Source: SVEL01 sp017381055
Lineage (GTDB): Bacteria; Bacillota; Clostridia; Lachnospirales; Lachnospiraceae
Direction of reading: 5' to 3'
Assembly (NCBI GenBank): GCA_036307185.1
Contig: JAXJYC010000006.1
Location: forward strand, 1-61,436
DNA: 61,436 nucleotides
The position numbers were made by a program, and so were the translations under genes. Shown here piece by piece: positions 9,387-18,512 of the stretch (positions are counted from its first letter, which is position 1; each line of letters opens with the position of its first letter). Under the pieces are notes generated by a model that was not told where the DNA came from, did not search any database, and saw only the letters and a list, made by a program, of their open reading frames with translations.

Positions 9387-10637
9387 TTAATATTCTCTAA
9401 GTTTAAAATTAGCTATAAGCTCACGTAATTTTATAGCCTGATTTGATAATTCTTCGCTGGCTGCTGCACACTGCTCGCTAGTAGCTGAATTACTCTGTAC
9501 AACCTGTGATACCTGTCCTAATGCCATATCAATTTGTGTAATTGCTGTAGCCTGTTCATTTGATGCCTCTGCAATTCTACTCATAATATTTACGATTTCA
9601 TCGATATTCTCAACTATTTCAGATAATGCAGCTCCTGTCTCTGCTGCGATCACAGACCCCTTTTCTACCTTTACTATAGAATTCTCAATTAATTCTGCTG
9701 TTTCACTAGCTGCTTTAGCACTTTTAGCTGCAAGATTTCTAACTTCCTCAGCAACTACCGCAAATCCCTTTCCATACGAACCTGCTCTAGCAGCTTCTAC
9801 TGCTGCATTAAGTGCCAAAATATTTGTTTGGAAAGCAATATCATCAATTACTTTAATAATCTTTGAAATGTCAACTGATGATTTATTAATATCATCCATA
9901 GCAATCATCATCTCTTGCATCTGATAATTACCCTTTACAACGCCTTCCTTAGTCTCAATTACAAGGCAATTTGCTGTATTAACTTCTTCAGCATTGTTCT
10001 TAGTTCTCTGTGCGATTTCATCAATAGCTGCAGTTACTTGCTCTATAGCGCTTGCCTGCTCTGTAGAACCAGCCGCAAGCGAATGACTAGCCGATGCAAC
10101 TTGTCCTGAACCTGTAGTTACCTGCATTGACGCTTCCCTTATGCTTCCAAGAACATGGTTGTGGTCATCAAGTAAGCTTTTAAATGACTGACCCAACTCA
10201 TCAATATCAGTTCTAGGTGTAACTGTCATTGACAAATCTCCCTTTGCAATTTCTCTAGCAATCTGGGCGTCTTCTTTAATATTAGTAACAGTTGCATTAA
10301 GAGCATCAATAATAATACCAAATTCATCATTACTGAACTTTTCAAGCTCTACATTAACACCACCATCACCTATTATCTTAATAGCTTTTAATATTTCATC
10401 TAATGGTTGCTTGATTGATTTTCTTATATAATATCCACTTGCTATAAGCACCACAGTAAATACAATAGATACAATAATTATAAATGTTCTTGCATTCTGT
10501 CCGTAGCTACCTACATATAATTCCTTTCTATCTAAGAAATCCTTTCCAAGCAATGTAATTAATGCATTTAAAAATACTGCTAAACCAATTAATGCTGTTA
10601 CTTTTGTTGTAACTTTCCAATCTTTGTATTTTTTCAT
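9387..10637 (-). CDS. Methyl-accepting chemotaxis protein (no ectodomain)
   Basis: A 416-residue receptor, more divergent than the other two in this operon. It has two transmembrane helices near residues 10-30 and 45-68 with a loop of about 18 residues, then a HAMP-like segment (KGDLSMTVTPRTDIDELG) and a complete MA signalling domain. It stops right after the methylation-helix end (IANFKLREY) and lacks the GFGKY tail seen on its two paralogues. It lies directly downstream of cheA. Confidence 0.95.
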   Translation of the reverse strand: MKKYKDWKVTTKVTALIGLAVFLNALITLLGKDFLDRKELYVGSYGQNARTFIIIVSIVFTVVLIASGYYIRKSIKQPLDEILKAIKIIGDGGVNVELEKFSNDEFGIIIDALNATVTNIKEDAQIAREIAKGDLSMTVTPRTDIDELGQSFKSLLDDHNHVLGSIREASMQVTTGSGQVASASHSLAAGSTEQASAIEQVTAAIDEIAQRTKNNAEEVNTANCLVIETKEGVVKGNYQMQEMMIAMDDINKSSVDISKIIKVIDDIAFQTNILALNAAVEAARAGSYGKGFAVVAEEVRNLAAKSAKAASETAELIENSIVKVEKGSVIAAETGAALSEIVENIDEIVNIMSRIAEASNEQATAITQIDMALGQVSQVVQSNSATSEQCAAASEELSNQAIKLRELIANFKLREY

Positions 10638-10688
10638 ATAAGCGTCCCTTCTGCTACATATGAAGAATTCATCTTCGTAGCTGTAAAA

Positions 10689-12791
10689 TTAAATCAATCC
10701 GCCTACATCTAGGATAAGAGCCACACTACCATCACCAAGCTGTGTACATCCAGAAAGTCCCTGTACCTTTTTAAAGTAATCTGGTATAGGTTTTACAACT
10801 ATTTCCTGCTCACCTACTAATGATGAAACAAAAATACATACCTTCTTACCTTCATGTTCAAGAACAGCTATGATATCCTTCTCAGGATCCTGTACATAGC
10901 CTTCAACCTTGTACTTCTCACCTAAATCTACAATTGGTAATATTTCGTCTCTAATACGAATAGCTCTATCACCTGTCGGATTGTCTATAATATTTCCTTC
11001 AGAAACCCTTACAAACTCCTTAACTGCGTTTGTTTCAACTACATATGTAGCCGAACCAATCTTTAAAACAATTCCCGTAATAATTGCTAATGTTAGCGGA
11101 ATCTTTAATGTCATTGTTGATCCTTTACCCTGAACTGAATCAATCTCTAATGTTCCACCTACATTACTGATGTTCTTTACAACAACATCCATTCCTACAC
11201 CACGTCCAGAAAGTTCTGTAACCTTTTCCTTTGTTGAGAAACCTGGAAGTGTTATAAACTGGAATATCTCCTTATCTGAATATTCAATATCCTTATTGAT
11301 AATTCCATTCTTTCTTGCCTTAGCTAAAATCTTCTCTTTATTAAGTCCCTGTCCATCATCTTCAACGATAATAAGAACCTTACCACCTTCATTTTTAGCT
11401 GTAAGCTTAATTACGCCCTTTGGATCCTTGCCTGCAGCAATTCTGTCTTCCTTAGTCTCAATTCCATGGTCAACAGAATTTCTAATAATATGCATAAGTG
11501 GATCTGATATATTCTCGATAATATTCTTATCAACTTCTGTATTTTCACCACTTATTACAAGGTCAATCTCTTTGCCAAGCTTTCTAGCTGAATCGAAAAC
11601 AATTCTATTCATCTTCTGGAAAGTTGGGTTAAGAGACATCATTCTCATAGACATTATTACATCCTGTAAATCCGATGTAATCTTCATAAGCTGTGCTGTA
11701 GCTTTGTTGAAGTTTGATAACTCAAGCCCCGGTACCTTTAGGTCTGGATTCTGAGCAACTACTGCTTCAGCTATAACAATCTCGCCTATTAAATCCATAA
11801 GCATATCCATCTTTTCGACATTGATGCTGATAAATGTCTGTTTAGGTTGCTTTGACTCATTTTTAGCAAGTTTCTTTGCTTTACCAACTTCTTTAGACTT
11901 GATAACGTAATCACCAGGCTGAGGTTCTTTTTTCTCTTCTTCAACCTTTTTCTCTATCTCCTCAACTGATGAAGATAAGTCAATAATTGCATCATTATTA
12001 TCAAATCCTAATTGATATTCCTTAGCTGAACATTCGTAAATATCAATATGATCAACCTCTGAGCTATCAATCATTCCTAAGATTTCTTCCTTAGAACACT
12101 GTGCCTGAAGTAACATCTTAAAGCCATCCTTCAAGATAACATCTGCACTTGATTCATTTGTAAGAATATCCTCTGGTGTAAAAAGTAAATCCTCTGCAAC
12201 CTCTTTTAATGCGTATGTCGCTGAATATGCTCTAACATTACTCATCATTGTATCCGGACGATAAACCATATGAATCTTATAAAAATGGCTCGCCTCTGTA
12301 GATACTGGCGGAATGTAGAACTGACTAGGTGCAACATATACATTCTCTGGTGGCATTTCTTTTTTCTTATCACTTTCAATCTCGTTCTTAATCATCTTAA
12401 GAAATTTTTCAAGTTCTGATAAAATACCACTTTCATCACCATCTGGGTCTTCCCCGTCCCTTATCTTCTCAAGCTCTTCTGATATAAAACCTGATACATC
12501 AAGTACATGACCAACCAATTCCATATGTGGAATATTATCTGGCTGAGATTCTCTTATGTAATAGAATATATCTTCAAGCTTATGGGATACTTTAGCGATG
12601 TTTTCAAACATCATAATACCTGAGGAACCCTTGATTGTATGCATAACTCTGAATATTTCATTTATATCATCAGAATCAAATGCATCTGCATCCTTCTTCT
12701 CTATAACTAACTCGTCTAATTTTTCTAATAACTGACTACTCTCAAAGAGGAATATGTCAAGCATTCCATCTGTGCTAAACTCCTGTCCCAT
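10689..12791 (-). CDS. cheA: Chemotaxis histidine kinase CheA
   Basis: A 700-residue kinase with the standard CheA order: P1 Hpt domain (HTIKGSSG, His about residue 51), a P2-like regulator-docking domain (about 175-260), P3 dimerisation (around MDLIGEIVIAEAVV), P4 ATPase (HIIRNSVDHGIE, DDGQGL, GRGVGMDVV) and P5 CheW-like domain at the end. It autophosphorylates and passes phosphate to CheY-like and CheB receivers. The ATG after AAGGAGGAG is chosen; the longer reading starts at a TTG and translates the ribosome site. All kinase boxes look intact. Confidence 0.96.
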   Translation of the reverse strand: MGQEFSTDGMLDIFLFESSQLLEKLDELVIEKKDADAFDSDDINEIFRVMHTIKGSSGIMMFENIAKVSHKLEDIFYYIRESQPDNIPHMELVGHVLDVSGFISEELEKIRDGEDPDGDESGILSELEKFLKMIKNEIESDKKKEMPPENVYVAPSQFYIPPVSTEASHFYKIHMVYRPDTMMSNVRAYSATYALKEVAEDLLFTPEDILTNESSADVILKDGFKMLLQAQCSKEEILGMIDSSEVDHIDIYECSAKEYQLGFDNNDAIIDLSSSVEEIEKKVEEEKKEPQPGDYVIKSKEVGKAKKLAKNESKQPKQTFISINVEKMDMLMDLIGEIVIAEAVVAQNPDLKVPGLELSNFNKATAQLMKITSDLQDVIMSMRMMSLNPTFQKMNRIVFDSARKLGKEIDLVISGENTEVDKNIIENISDPLMHIIRNSVDHGIETKEDRIAAGKDPKGVIKLTAKNEGGKVLIIVEDDGQGLNKEKILAKARKNGIINKDIEYSDKEIFQFITLPGFSTKEKVTELSGRGVGMDVVVKNISNVGGTLEIDSVQGKGSTMTLKIPLTLAIITGIVLKIGSATYVVETNAVKEFVRVSEGNIIDNPTGDRAIRIRDEILPIVDLGEKYKVEGYVQDPEKDIIAVLEHEGKKVCIFVSSLVGEQEIVVKPIPDYFKKVQGLSGCTQLGDGSVALILDVGGLI

Positions 12792-12825
12792 TATTCTCCT
12801 CCTTCCTTTGTGTACCAAATTATGT

Positions 12826-13230
12826 CTAATCTTTTATCTTTTCAAAGCCCATCTTGCTTAAAAGCATTGTAAATCTTTCTACGTTTACTGGCTTACCTAC
12901 ATAAGCATCACAACCAATTTCCATAGCTTTCTTTACATTCATTTCTTCATTTAGAGCTGTTGTCATAACAACCTTTGTTCTCTCTTCAGGCTTAAAGTTT
13001 CTTTCAGTTTCAAACTTTCTAATAGTACTAAGAACCTGATAACCATCAAGCATAGGCATCATTACATCAAGAATAACTAAATCGTATCTTTCGTCATCAT
13101 CAAGAGCCATTAAAAATGCATCTACGGCTTCAAGACCATTAACTGTAATGTCCGCATCGCCATACTGATCAAGAATCTTGCTCATAAATTTTCTGCTGGC
13201 AAAATCATCCTCTGCTAATAAAATCTTCAT
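12826..13230 (-). CDS. Stand-alone receiver protein, CheY-like
   Basis: A single receiver domain of 134 residues: acidic pair EDD at 7-9, phospho-acceptor Asp55 in VILDVMMPMLDG, the Thr of VVMTTA and the Lys of VGKPVN. There is no output domain. Between cheB and cheA it is the probable CheY of this cluster, although its sequence is also close to general stand-alone receivers, so I leave the symbol empty. The start is the ATG after AAAGGAG. Confidence 0.88.
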   Translation of the reverse strand: MKILLAEDDFASRKFMSKILDQYGDADITVNGLEAVDAFLMALDDDERYDLVILDVMMPMLDGYQVLSTIRKFETERNFKPEERTKVVMTTALNEEMNVKKAMEIGCDAYVGKPVNVERFTMLLSKMGFEKIKD

Positions 13231-13252
13231 TATATGTACTCCTTTCAATCAA

Positions 13253-14290
13253 CTATTGTTTTCTTGTTAATAATGTGTATATTTTTTCTGGGATTTTATC
13301 AAGACTAACTTGACATCCCACTGCTCCCAATTCCATAGCTACCTTAGGCATTCCATATACTATACAACTACTTTCATCTTGTCCTATAGTATACGCACCA
13401 GCTTGCTTCATCTTCAGCAAGCCTTTTGCTCCATCAGCACCCATACCTGTTAGAATTAAACCCATCGCATCACCTTTGCACGCTTGCGCAACTGACTCAA
13501 ACAACACATCAACTGATGGACAATGACCACTCACCTTAGGTCCATTAAAACATTCAACCTTATACATGTCACCTATTTTAACAACCTTCATCTGTTTATC
13601 TCCAGGTGCTATAAGAACATGTCCTGGTTTAATAAAATCACCTGTCGTAGCTTCCTTTACATGAAGTTTTGTCTGATTATTAAGTCTATCAGCAAACATC
13701 TTTGTAAAGCCTGGTGGCATATGCTGTGTTATAACAATACCTGGAACATCACTATTAAATCCCATCAGAACAGAATAAATAGCCTCTGTCCCACCGGTAG
13801 AGGCTCCTATTGCAAGCACTTTTTTGTTATATATGCTGCCTACCTCTTGCTGTCCATGCTTGTTTTCATCAAATTTAGTTTTCTTAAGATTACTTATCTT
13901 TACAGTAGATGCAATCTTAATCTTTGTGACCAATTCATTTTTAATAAAGTCACCTAACTGTTCTTTTGTCAAACCAGAAGGTTTATTTACAAAATCAACT
14001 GCTCCCGCTTTCAACGCGTCGAAAACCTTACTGTTTAGCGAACTAACCATAACCACTGGCATAGGATGTTGTGGAATAAGCTTTCTTAAAAACTCTATGC
14101 CATCCATCTTAGGCATTTCCACATCCAACGTCATTACATCCGGGTTGTGTTTTATTATCATATCCCTGGCTTCATAAGGATCATTTGCGGTTGCAACAAC
14201 CTCTATTCCAGGATCACTATTTAACCCATTAACTAATACTCCGCGAAACATATAAGAATCTTCAACAACCAATACTTTGATTTTTCTCAT
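13253..14290 (-). CDS. cheB: Chemotaxis glutamate methylesterase CheB
   Basis: Two-domain CheB of 345 residues: a receiver with Asp56 in TLDVEMPKMDG, then the methylesterase with catalytic Ser in GASTGGT, His in ITQHMPPGFT and the Asp region GMGADGAKGL. It removes methyl groups from (and deamidates) MCP receptors and so opposes CheR. Its gene follows cheR by 7 nt. No cheD or cheC is visible in the operon, so adaptation here would depend on CheR/CheB unless those lie elsewhere. Confidence 0.96.
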   Translation of the reverse strand: MRKIKVLVVEDSYMFRGVLVNGLNSDPGIEVVATANDPYEARDMIIKHNPDVMTLDVEMPKMDGIEFLRKLIPQHPMPVVMVSSLNSKVFDALKAGAVDFVNKPSGLTKEQLGDFIKNELVTKIKIASTVKISNLKKTKFDENKHGQQEVGSIYNKKVLAIGASTGGTEAIYSVLMGFNSDVPGIVITQHMPPGFTKMFADRLNNQTKLHVKEATTGDFIKPGHVLIAPGDKQMKVVKIGDMYKVECFNGPKVSGHCPSVDVLFESVAQACKGDAMGLILTGMGADGAKGLLKMKQAGAYTIGQDESSCIVYGMPKVAMELGAVGCQVSLDKIPEKIYTLLTRKQ

Positions 14291-14297
14291 AAGTCTC

Positions 14298-15101
14298 CTA
14301 CTTTCTATACACAGATGGTCTCACAAATTGAAACTTAGTTCTAGACTTATCTATAGCTTCTGTCGTTCCAATAAACATATACCCACCTGGTACAAGCATA
14401 TCATATATTCTATTTACCAAATCAATCTTTGTCTCTTCGTCAAAATAAATCATAACATTTCTTATAAAAACGATATGTAACTTTTGTTTAAATGGTAACG
14501 GATCCATCAAATTAAATTTTCTAAAGATTACCTCTTTCTTTAAATCTTCTGTCACGACGCACTCTTCACTATTTAAACTCTTAAAAAATCTTCTCTTCCA
14601 GGTATCTGGCAATGGTTCAATCTGTTCCTTCAAGTACTTACCTTTACTAGCAAACTCAAGAACCTTAGTAGAAATATCTGTTGCCAAAACAGTTGTATCC
14701 CATTTTCCATCTTCCAACGAAAAGAAGTCTTTCATAATCATTGCAAGTGTATATGGTTCCTCACCTGTAGAAGCTGCTGCACACCAAGTTCTTAAATCCT
14801 TAGTTGTGCTTAATGATTTTTTAACTTCTGGCAAGACTACTTCCTTAAGAAAATGAAAATGCTCAACCTCACGCATAAAATAAGTATGATTAGTAGTTAG
14901 ATTATCAATGAGGTCACGAGCCTCATCTCCGTTCGGATTTCGTTCCACACAATCCATAAGCTGAGTATAACTATCATATCCGTTTCTAGACAAATAATTA
15001 TCTAATCTACCAGTTATAAGTGTTTTCTTCTGAATTAGTTCAATACCAAAATTCTTTTTGACGTAATTGACAATTCTGACAAATTCTTTCTCTGTTATCA
15101 T
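14298..15101 (-). CDS. cheR: Chemotaxis methyltransferase CheR
   Basis: A SAM-dependent methyltransferase of 267 residues that methylates receptor glutamates. The N-terminal CheR helical domain is followed by the catalytic domain with AAASTGEEPYTLAM (SAM-binding) and VFIRNVMIYFD. The first gene of the chemosensory operon. The ATG 9 nt after AAGGG is preferred over an in-frame TTG two codons upstream. Its leader of about 110 nt holds one copy of the palindromic leader element found at five loci in this window. Confidence 0.95.
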   Translation of the reverse strand: MITEKEFVRIVNYVKKNFGIELIQKKTLITGRLDNYLSRNGYDSYTQLMDCVERNPNGDEARDLIDNLTTNHTYFMREVEHFHFLKEVVLPEVKKSLSTTKDLRTWCAAASTGEEPYTLAMIMKDFFSLEDGKWDTTVLATDISTKVLEFASKGKYLKEQIEPLPDTWKRRFFKSLNSEECVVTEDLKKEVIFRKFNLMDPLPFKQKLHIVFIRNVMIYFDEETKIDLVNRIYDMLVPGGYMFIGTTEAIDKSRTKFQFVRPSVYRK

Positions 15102-15120
15102 AATCAATTACCCTTATTTA

Positions 15121-15144
15121 ATCGTAGTTACAAAGCAACTACAA
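15121..15144 (-). repeat. Leader palindrome, copy 1 (upstream of cheR)
   Basis: A palindrome with the sense-strand form TTGTAGTTGC-TTTG-TAACTACGATT, 20 nt before the cheR start and downstream of the predicted promoter, so it should be present in the mRNA as a small hairpin. One of five related copies in this window; this one has the most degenerate left arm. Confidence 0.75.
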
Positions 15145-15216
15145 CATAACTTTGCCCGATTTTGTGCTAATCACATAGAAATATGGGAATTATTTCCACA
15201 CAACACATTCATATTA

Positions 15217-15248
15217 CCAATAATACCAAATTATTGGCATTTTTGCAA
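15217..15248 (-). promoter_or_regulatory. Promoter of the chemosensory operon with an operator-like palindrome
   Basis: On the minus strand TTGCAA (15243-15248) and TATTAT (15220-15225) are separated by 17 bp, a good vegetative promoter. A perfect 8-bp inverted repeat, CCAATAAT / ATTATTGG (15217-15224 and 15230-15237, 5-bp centre), covers the -10 box. The position suits a repressor operator; a short plus-strand terminator is an alternative since TTTTT follows on that strand. Confidence 0.6.
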
Positions 15249-15292
15249 TATTTTTTAACAATTATAATAATTCATTTTCATTTATCAGTGTA

Positions 15293-16156
15293 TTAATACA
15301 CTAAATTAATCATATACATTCTACGTCCTTCTACACCAAGGCACGAAAATGAGAGATTAGAGATATCTGTGCCTTTTAAAGCCTCTTTCCACACAGATTC
15401 TTCAATCTCATTTGTCCCTCCCCACACAAAAGAAACATAGTTTTTACCAATCTCGTCTGCTTCCTTAATTTTGTCAACTATTTCGTCTTTTGAATTATAA
15501 ACTGTTTTATTAATCTTAACATAATCATATGTTGTAGATATCGCTTCTGGTGTTGTATTTTTATTCCACTTATGATCCTTCTGTATAACCTCGTCTGTTA
15601 CATTTAAATAGATATACACAATCTCTTTAGTTTCAGGATTCGGATCATCATAAGTCACGTCCACGTGATACCATGCATCATCAAGTTTTACCATATTCCA
15701 TGCATGTGGAACTTCTTCTTCACCAACTGTACCTGTTACCATAATACAATCAATATCTGCAATATCCATAAGCATCTTAAAGGTCTTTGCATATCCCTCA
15801 CAGACTGCTTTTCCCTTTACCAAAACTCCATAGGTACTAAAATCATCATCTGTTAACGAATCATTATCTATTCCCTCTACATTATAAATACAATTTCTTA
15901 TAATATAATCATGAGCAGCCACTACCTTTTTAAAGTCATTGTCACAGCTCTTAATATACAAATTATACACTCTTGTAGCTTCATTAAATGCTTCCAAATC
16001 TTTATCTGTCAAATCCTTTGTATCGTTATCTAGATACATTTGTCTATAATCATAGTCTTTATCTGTTTCATCCCCATCAAATCTACTATTTGATAAACTA
16101 CAACCACATAACATTAGCATACAAATCACTAAAATATATATAATCTTCTTTTTCAT
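15293..16156 (-). CDS. Transglutaminase-like lipoprotein
   Basis: A 287-residue secreted lipoprotein: basic N-terminus, hydrophobic stretch and lipobox LCGC (Cys near residue 19). The body carries a transglutaminase-like (cysteine protease-fold) core with the expected triad in order: Cys in KAVCEGYAKTF, His in VPHAWNMV and Asp in YHVDVTYDDP. Such proteins in Clostridia are cell-surface enzymes of unknown substrate, perhaps peptidases or cross-linkers. It lies downstream of the rhomboid-like gene in the same direction, 29 nt away, so the two may be co-transcribed. Confidence 0.85.
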   Translation of the reverse strand: MKKKIIYILVICMLMLCGCSLSNSRFDGDETDKDYDYRQMYLDNDTKDLTDKDLEAFNEATRVYNLYIKSCDNDFKKVVAAHDYIIRNCIYNVEGIDNDSLTDDDFSTYGVLVKGKAVCEGYAKTFKMLMDIADIDCIMVTGTVGEEEVPHAWNMVKLDDAWYHVDVTYDDPNPETKEIVYIYLNVTDEVIQKDHKWNKNTTPEAISTTYDYVKINKTVYNSKDEIVDKIKEADEIGKNYVSFVWGGTNEIEESVWKEALKGTDISNLSFSCLGVEGRRMYMINLVY

Positions 16157-16184
16157 ACCCTCATCCTTTTATCGTTAATTACCA

Positions 16185-17084
16185 TTAATTATCGGTTTTT
16201 ACATGTTCATGAGTAAACAAATGATCCTGACAATATTCATAATTCCCTTCACATCTAGAACAGAATCTAAACACTAAGCCCTCTCCATCATTCTCACTTC
16301 TTCCACAAATAGCACACTTATGCTTAGATATTCCTTTTCCTACATTCATATGCTTCTTAAACTGTGTCTTTCTCTTTATTTGTTTTGGTGTAAAACGCTT
16401 GCCATGTCTAGAACCAAAATAAAATAATGCAAAATTCAATAAAGCAATTACAATTGATGCGCATGCTGTTATACACATTTCCTTTGTTGTAGCATATAAA
16501 AACAACAATTCCATATCATTATATCTTGCAACTAAAAGCAAATTATTAACAAATTCATAGCCTAATAAAACTAAATCTACTATTGCTATCCATTTCATCT
16601 TTACAGGAATAACCATAAACAACAATACTTGCACATCGGGGAATAATGTAGCACAAGCTAAAAACGAAGTTAAATTTATATAGTATGTGCTTGCGACAAT
16701 GCCAATTCCCCATCCACCTACTGCAGTAGTAACAAAATATATCAACATAGCTCCAACAGTCATAAAAAACCAACCTGAAAGCATATAAAGGTTATATTTA
16801 AATGTTCCCCAATATCTTTCCAACGCTATACCTATCCAACCATAAAAAAAGAACATAAAAATAACAAACACATCTAATTCCTGTGGAATTGTAAAAATCC
16901 ATGTAAATAATCTCCAAACTTCACCTTCGCAGATTAACTTCGGACTCATAATAAGCTTTACATAAATCTCTGGCGCTACCTCACTTAACAAATAACCAAT
17001 AGCATATGCCCCTAAAACATAATATATCAAATTGCTAATGGCAAATTTTCCAAATTTTCTCTCAAGTTTATTAATAAAACCCAT
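16185..17084 (-). CDS. Rhomboid-like membrane protein without catalytic residues, zinc-ribbon tail
   Basis: About six hydrophobic helices between residues 15 and 225 follow the rhomboid layout, including EGEVWRLFTWIFTIP, which resembles the rhomboid region before the catalytic helices. However, the GxSG serine motif and the partner His are not visible, so it looks like an inactive rhomboid (pseudoprotease or derlin-like) rather than an intramembrane protease. The C-terminal cytosolic tail is basic and then holds a CxxC...CxxC-type zinc ribbon (CAICGRS, FCSRCEGNY, YCQDH). Function unknown. Confidence 0.7.
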   Translation of the reverse strand: MGFINKLERKFGKFAISNLIYYVLGAYAIGYLLSEVAPEIYVKLIMSPKLICEGEVWRLFTWIFTIPQELDVFVIFMFFFYGWIGIALERYWGTFKYNLYMLSGWFFMTVGAMLIYFVTTAVGGWGIGIVASTYYINLTSFLACATLFPDVQVLLFMVIPVKMKWIAIVDLVLLGYEFVNNLLLVARYNDMELLFLYATTKEMCITACASIVIALLNFALFYFGSRHGKRFTPKQIKRKTQFKKHMNVGKGISKHKCAICGRSENDGEGLVFRFCSRCEGNYEYCQDHLFTHEHVKTDN

Positions 17085-17126
17085 AACAACCTCCTACTTA
17101 CTCCTATTATTAACTTCTAAATCAAC

Positions 17127-17163
17127 AAACAAGGTTAAGACTTAACATCTTAACCTTGTTTTA
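17127..17163 (-). terminator. Terminator after the large membrane protein gene
   Basis: Arms AAACAAGGTTAAGA and TCTTAACCTTGTTT form a perfect 14-bp stem around a 7-nt loop. T-rich sequence flanks both sides, so it may act in both directions. It separates the 389-residue membrane protein gene from the rhomboid-like gene. Confidence 0.8.
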
Positions 17164-17219
17164 TATCTTTTAATAATTATACCATAATATTTACAAATTT
17201 GGTGACAAATATGTAAAAA

Positions 17220-18389
17220 TTACATTATATCCTCTTCAACAGACTCTTCATTTACTTCTTGTGTTTCAACAAATGTATCTTCTGTAGTAAATAACTCATC
17301 TTTCTGTGCTAATTTTTTCTTAACAATAACTGCCGCTATTATTAATGCCACCGAAACAACAAAGCCTACTATTGCAATTGTTGATGCAACACCACCAACC
17401 TTTGGCATATACTTGTCAGTAATACTATTTACCACTTTATCTGCTGCTTCTTGTCCACCAAATACATCCTTAATAATATTAAGAACAACATTTATAGCTA
17501 TGCTTATACCAAGCATAATGATAGATGTAATAATTCCTGCAATTCCTACATTTTTAAAGGCTTTATTAATATCCTTCTTATATACCACAAACTGAAGAGC
17601 AGCAAATACAGCTGTAACAAATATGCCAACAATAATAGCTTTTGTAACTGCCGATAATGCCCAATCTATAACCTTAGTTATTCCCTTTATGTTAGTTTCT
17701 TTCTTAATAGTAACTATCTGCTTATTGACCTCTACACTTGTCTCATTAATAAGCTTATCTACATCTTTTTCAATATTCGGAATAACTTCTTCCTTTAAAG
17801 CTTCCTTAGCTTCACTTTTAACTTCTTCTATATCAATATCTTTAAGTTCAACTGACTTTGAGCCATATACATTCTCCATCTGTTCTAATATAGGAGTAGT
17901 TACATCAATATTAAAATCATTTTGATATTGCTGTATTACACTATTATTCTTAAGCGCCTCTGCATCAATAACACTTGTAGAACCCTTTAACTCATCAAGA
18001 ATATCATCAACAGCCTGTTCAGATACCTCTGTAACTACATCTATACAGCTATCCTTGACATTAGTTAAATCTACTTCTTTATCTTCTATTATAGAATCAA
18101 CCATAACATCTGTTACCTCATTGATAACATCATCAGTAATAATCTTGTCAGCTAATTTATTAACGCTATCAACTACTGCATCATTTTCACTTGATGTGCT
18201 CTTAATAGACTCATTAACAACTTCTTGAACAACTTCTCCTATATCCAAGCTTTTGATAAACTCTTTAATGCCATTACCCTTAAGTACAGTACACTTTAAG
18301 GACACCAAAATACATGTACTAACAAGTATCGAAGTCAAGAAATATGTAAGTAAAAATCCCACAAAAGATCTTCCTTTTCCTCTATGCAT
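17220..18389 (-). CDS. Large membrane protein with long acidic extracytoplasmic region (unknown)
   Basis: I do not recognise this 389-residue protein. One helix near residues 8-30 is followed by about 200 residues rich in Asp, Glu, Val and Ile, probably outside the membrane and helical. Then come about four helices between residues 230 and 365 and an acidic cytosolic tail. The middle has repeated amphipathic segments of the VDxIxxEVxD kind but no enzymatic motif. The ATG 9 nt after AAGGAGG is the start; a longer reading from GTG translates the ribosome site. It ends at a strong terminator and appears to be a single-gene unit. Confidence 0.75.
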   Translation of the reverse strand: MHRGKGRSFVGFLLTYFLTSILVSTCILVSLKCTVLKGNGIKEFIKSLDIGEVVQEVVNESIKSTSSENDAVVDSVNKLADKIITDDVINEVTDVMVDSIIEDKEVDLTNVKDSCIDVVTEVSEQAVDDILDELKGSTSVIDAEALKNNSVIQQYQNDFNIDVTTPILEQMENVYGSKSVELKDIDIEEVKSEAKEALKEEVIPNIEKDVDKLINETSVEVNKQIVTIKKETNIKGITKVIDWALSAVTKAIIVGIFVTAVFAALQFVVYKKDINKAFKNVGIAGIITSIIMLGISIAINVVLNIIKDVFGGQEAADKVVNSITDKYMPKVGGVASTIAIVGFVVSVALIIAAVIVKKKLAQKDELFTTEDTFVETQEVNEESVEEDIM

Positions 18390-18512
18390 ATATAATTTCC
18401 TCCTTAAAATCACAAAAAATATATATTATAATACAATAAATACTTGTTTTTTACAAGTAAAATAATATATGTACTATTTGTATGAACATGTTTATTAACA
18501 ACATTTTTCCCA

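Noticed and set aside
12792..12818. Upstream TTG start for cheA
   Set aside because: The added residues (KGRRR) are the translated ribosome site of the real ATG.
15067..15258. Plus-strand small protein between cheR and the lipoprotein gene
   Set aside because: Overlaps the cheR start, the leader palindrome and the operon promoter; no ribosome site.
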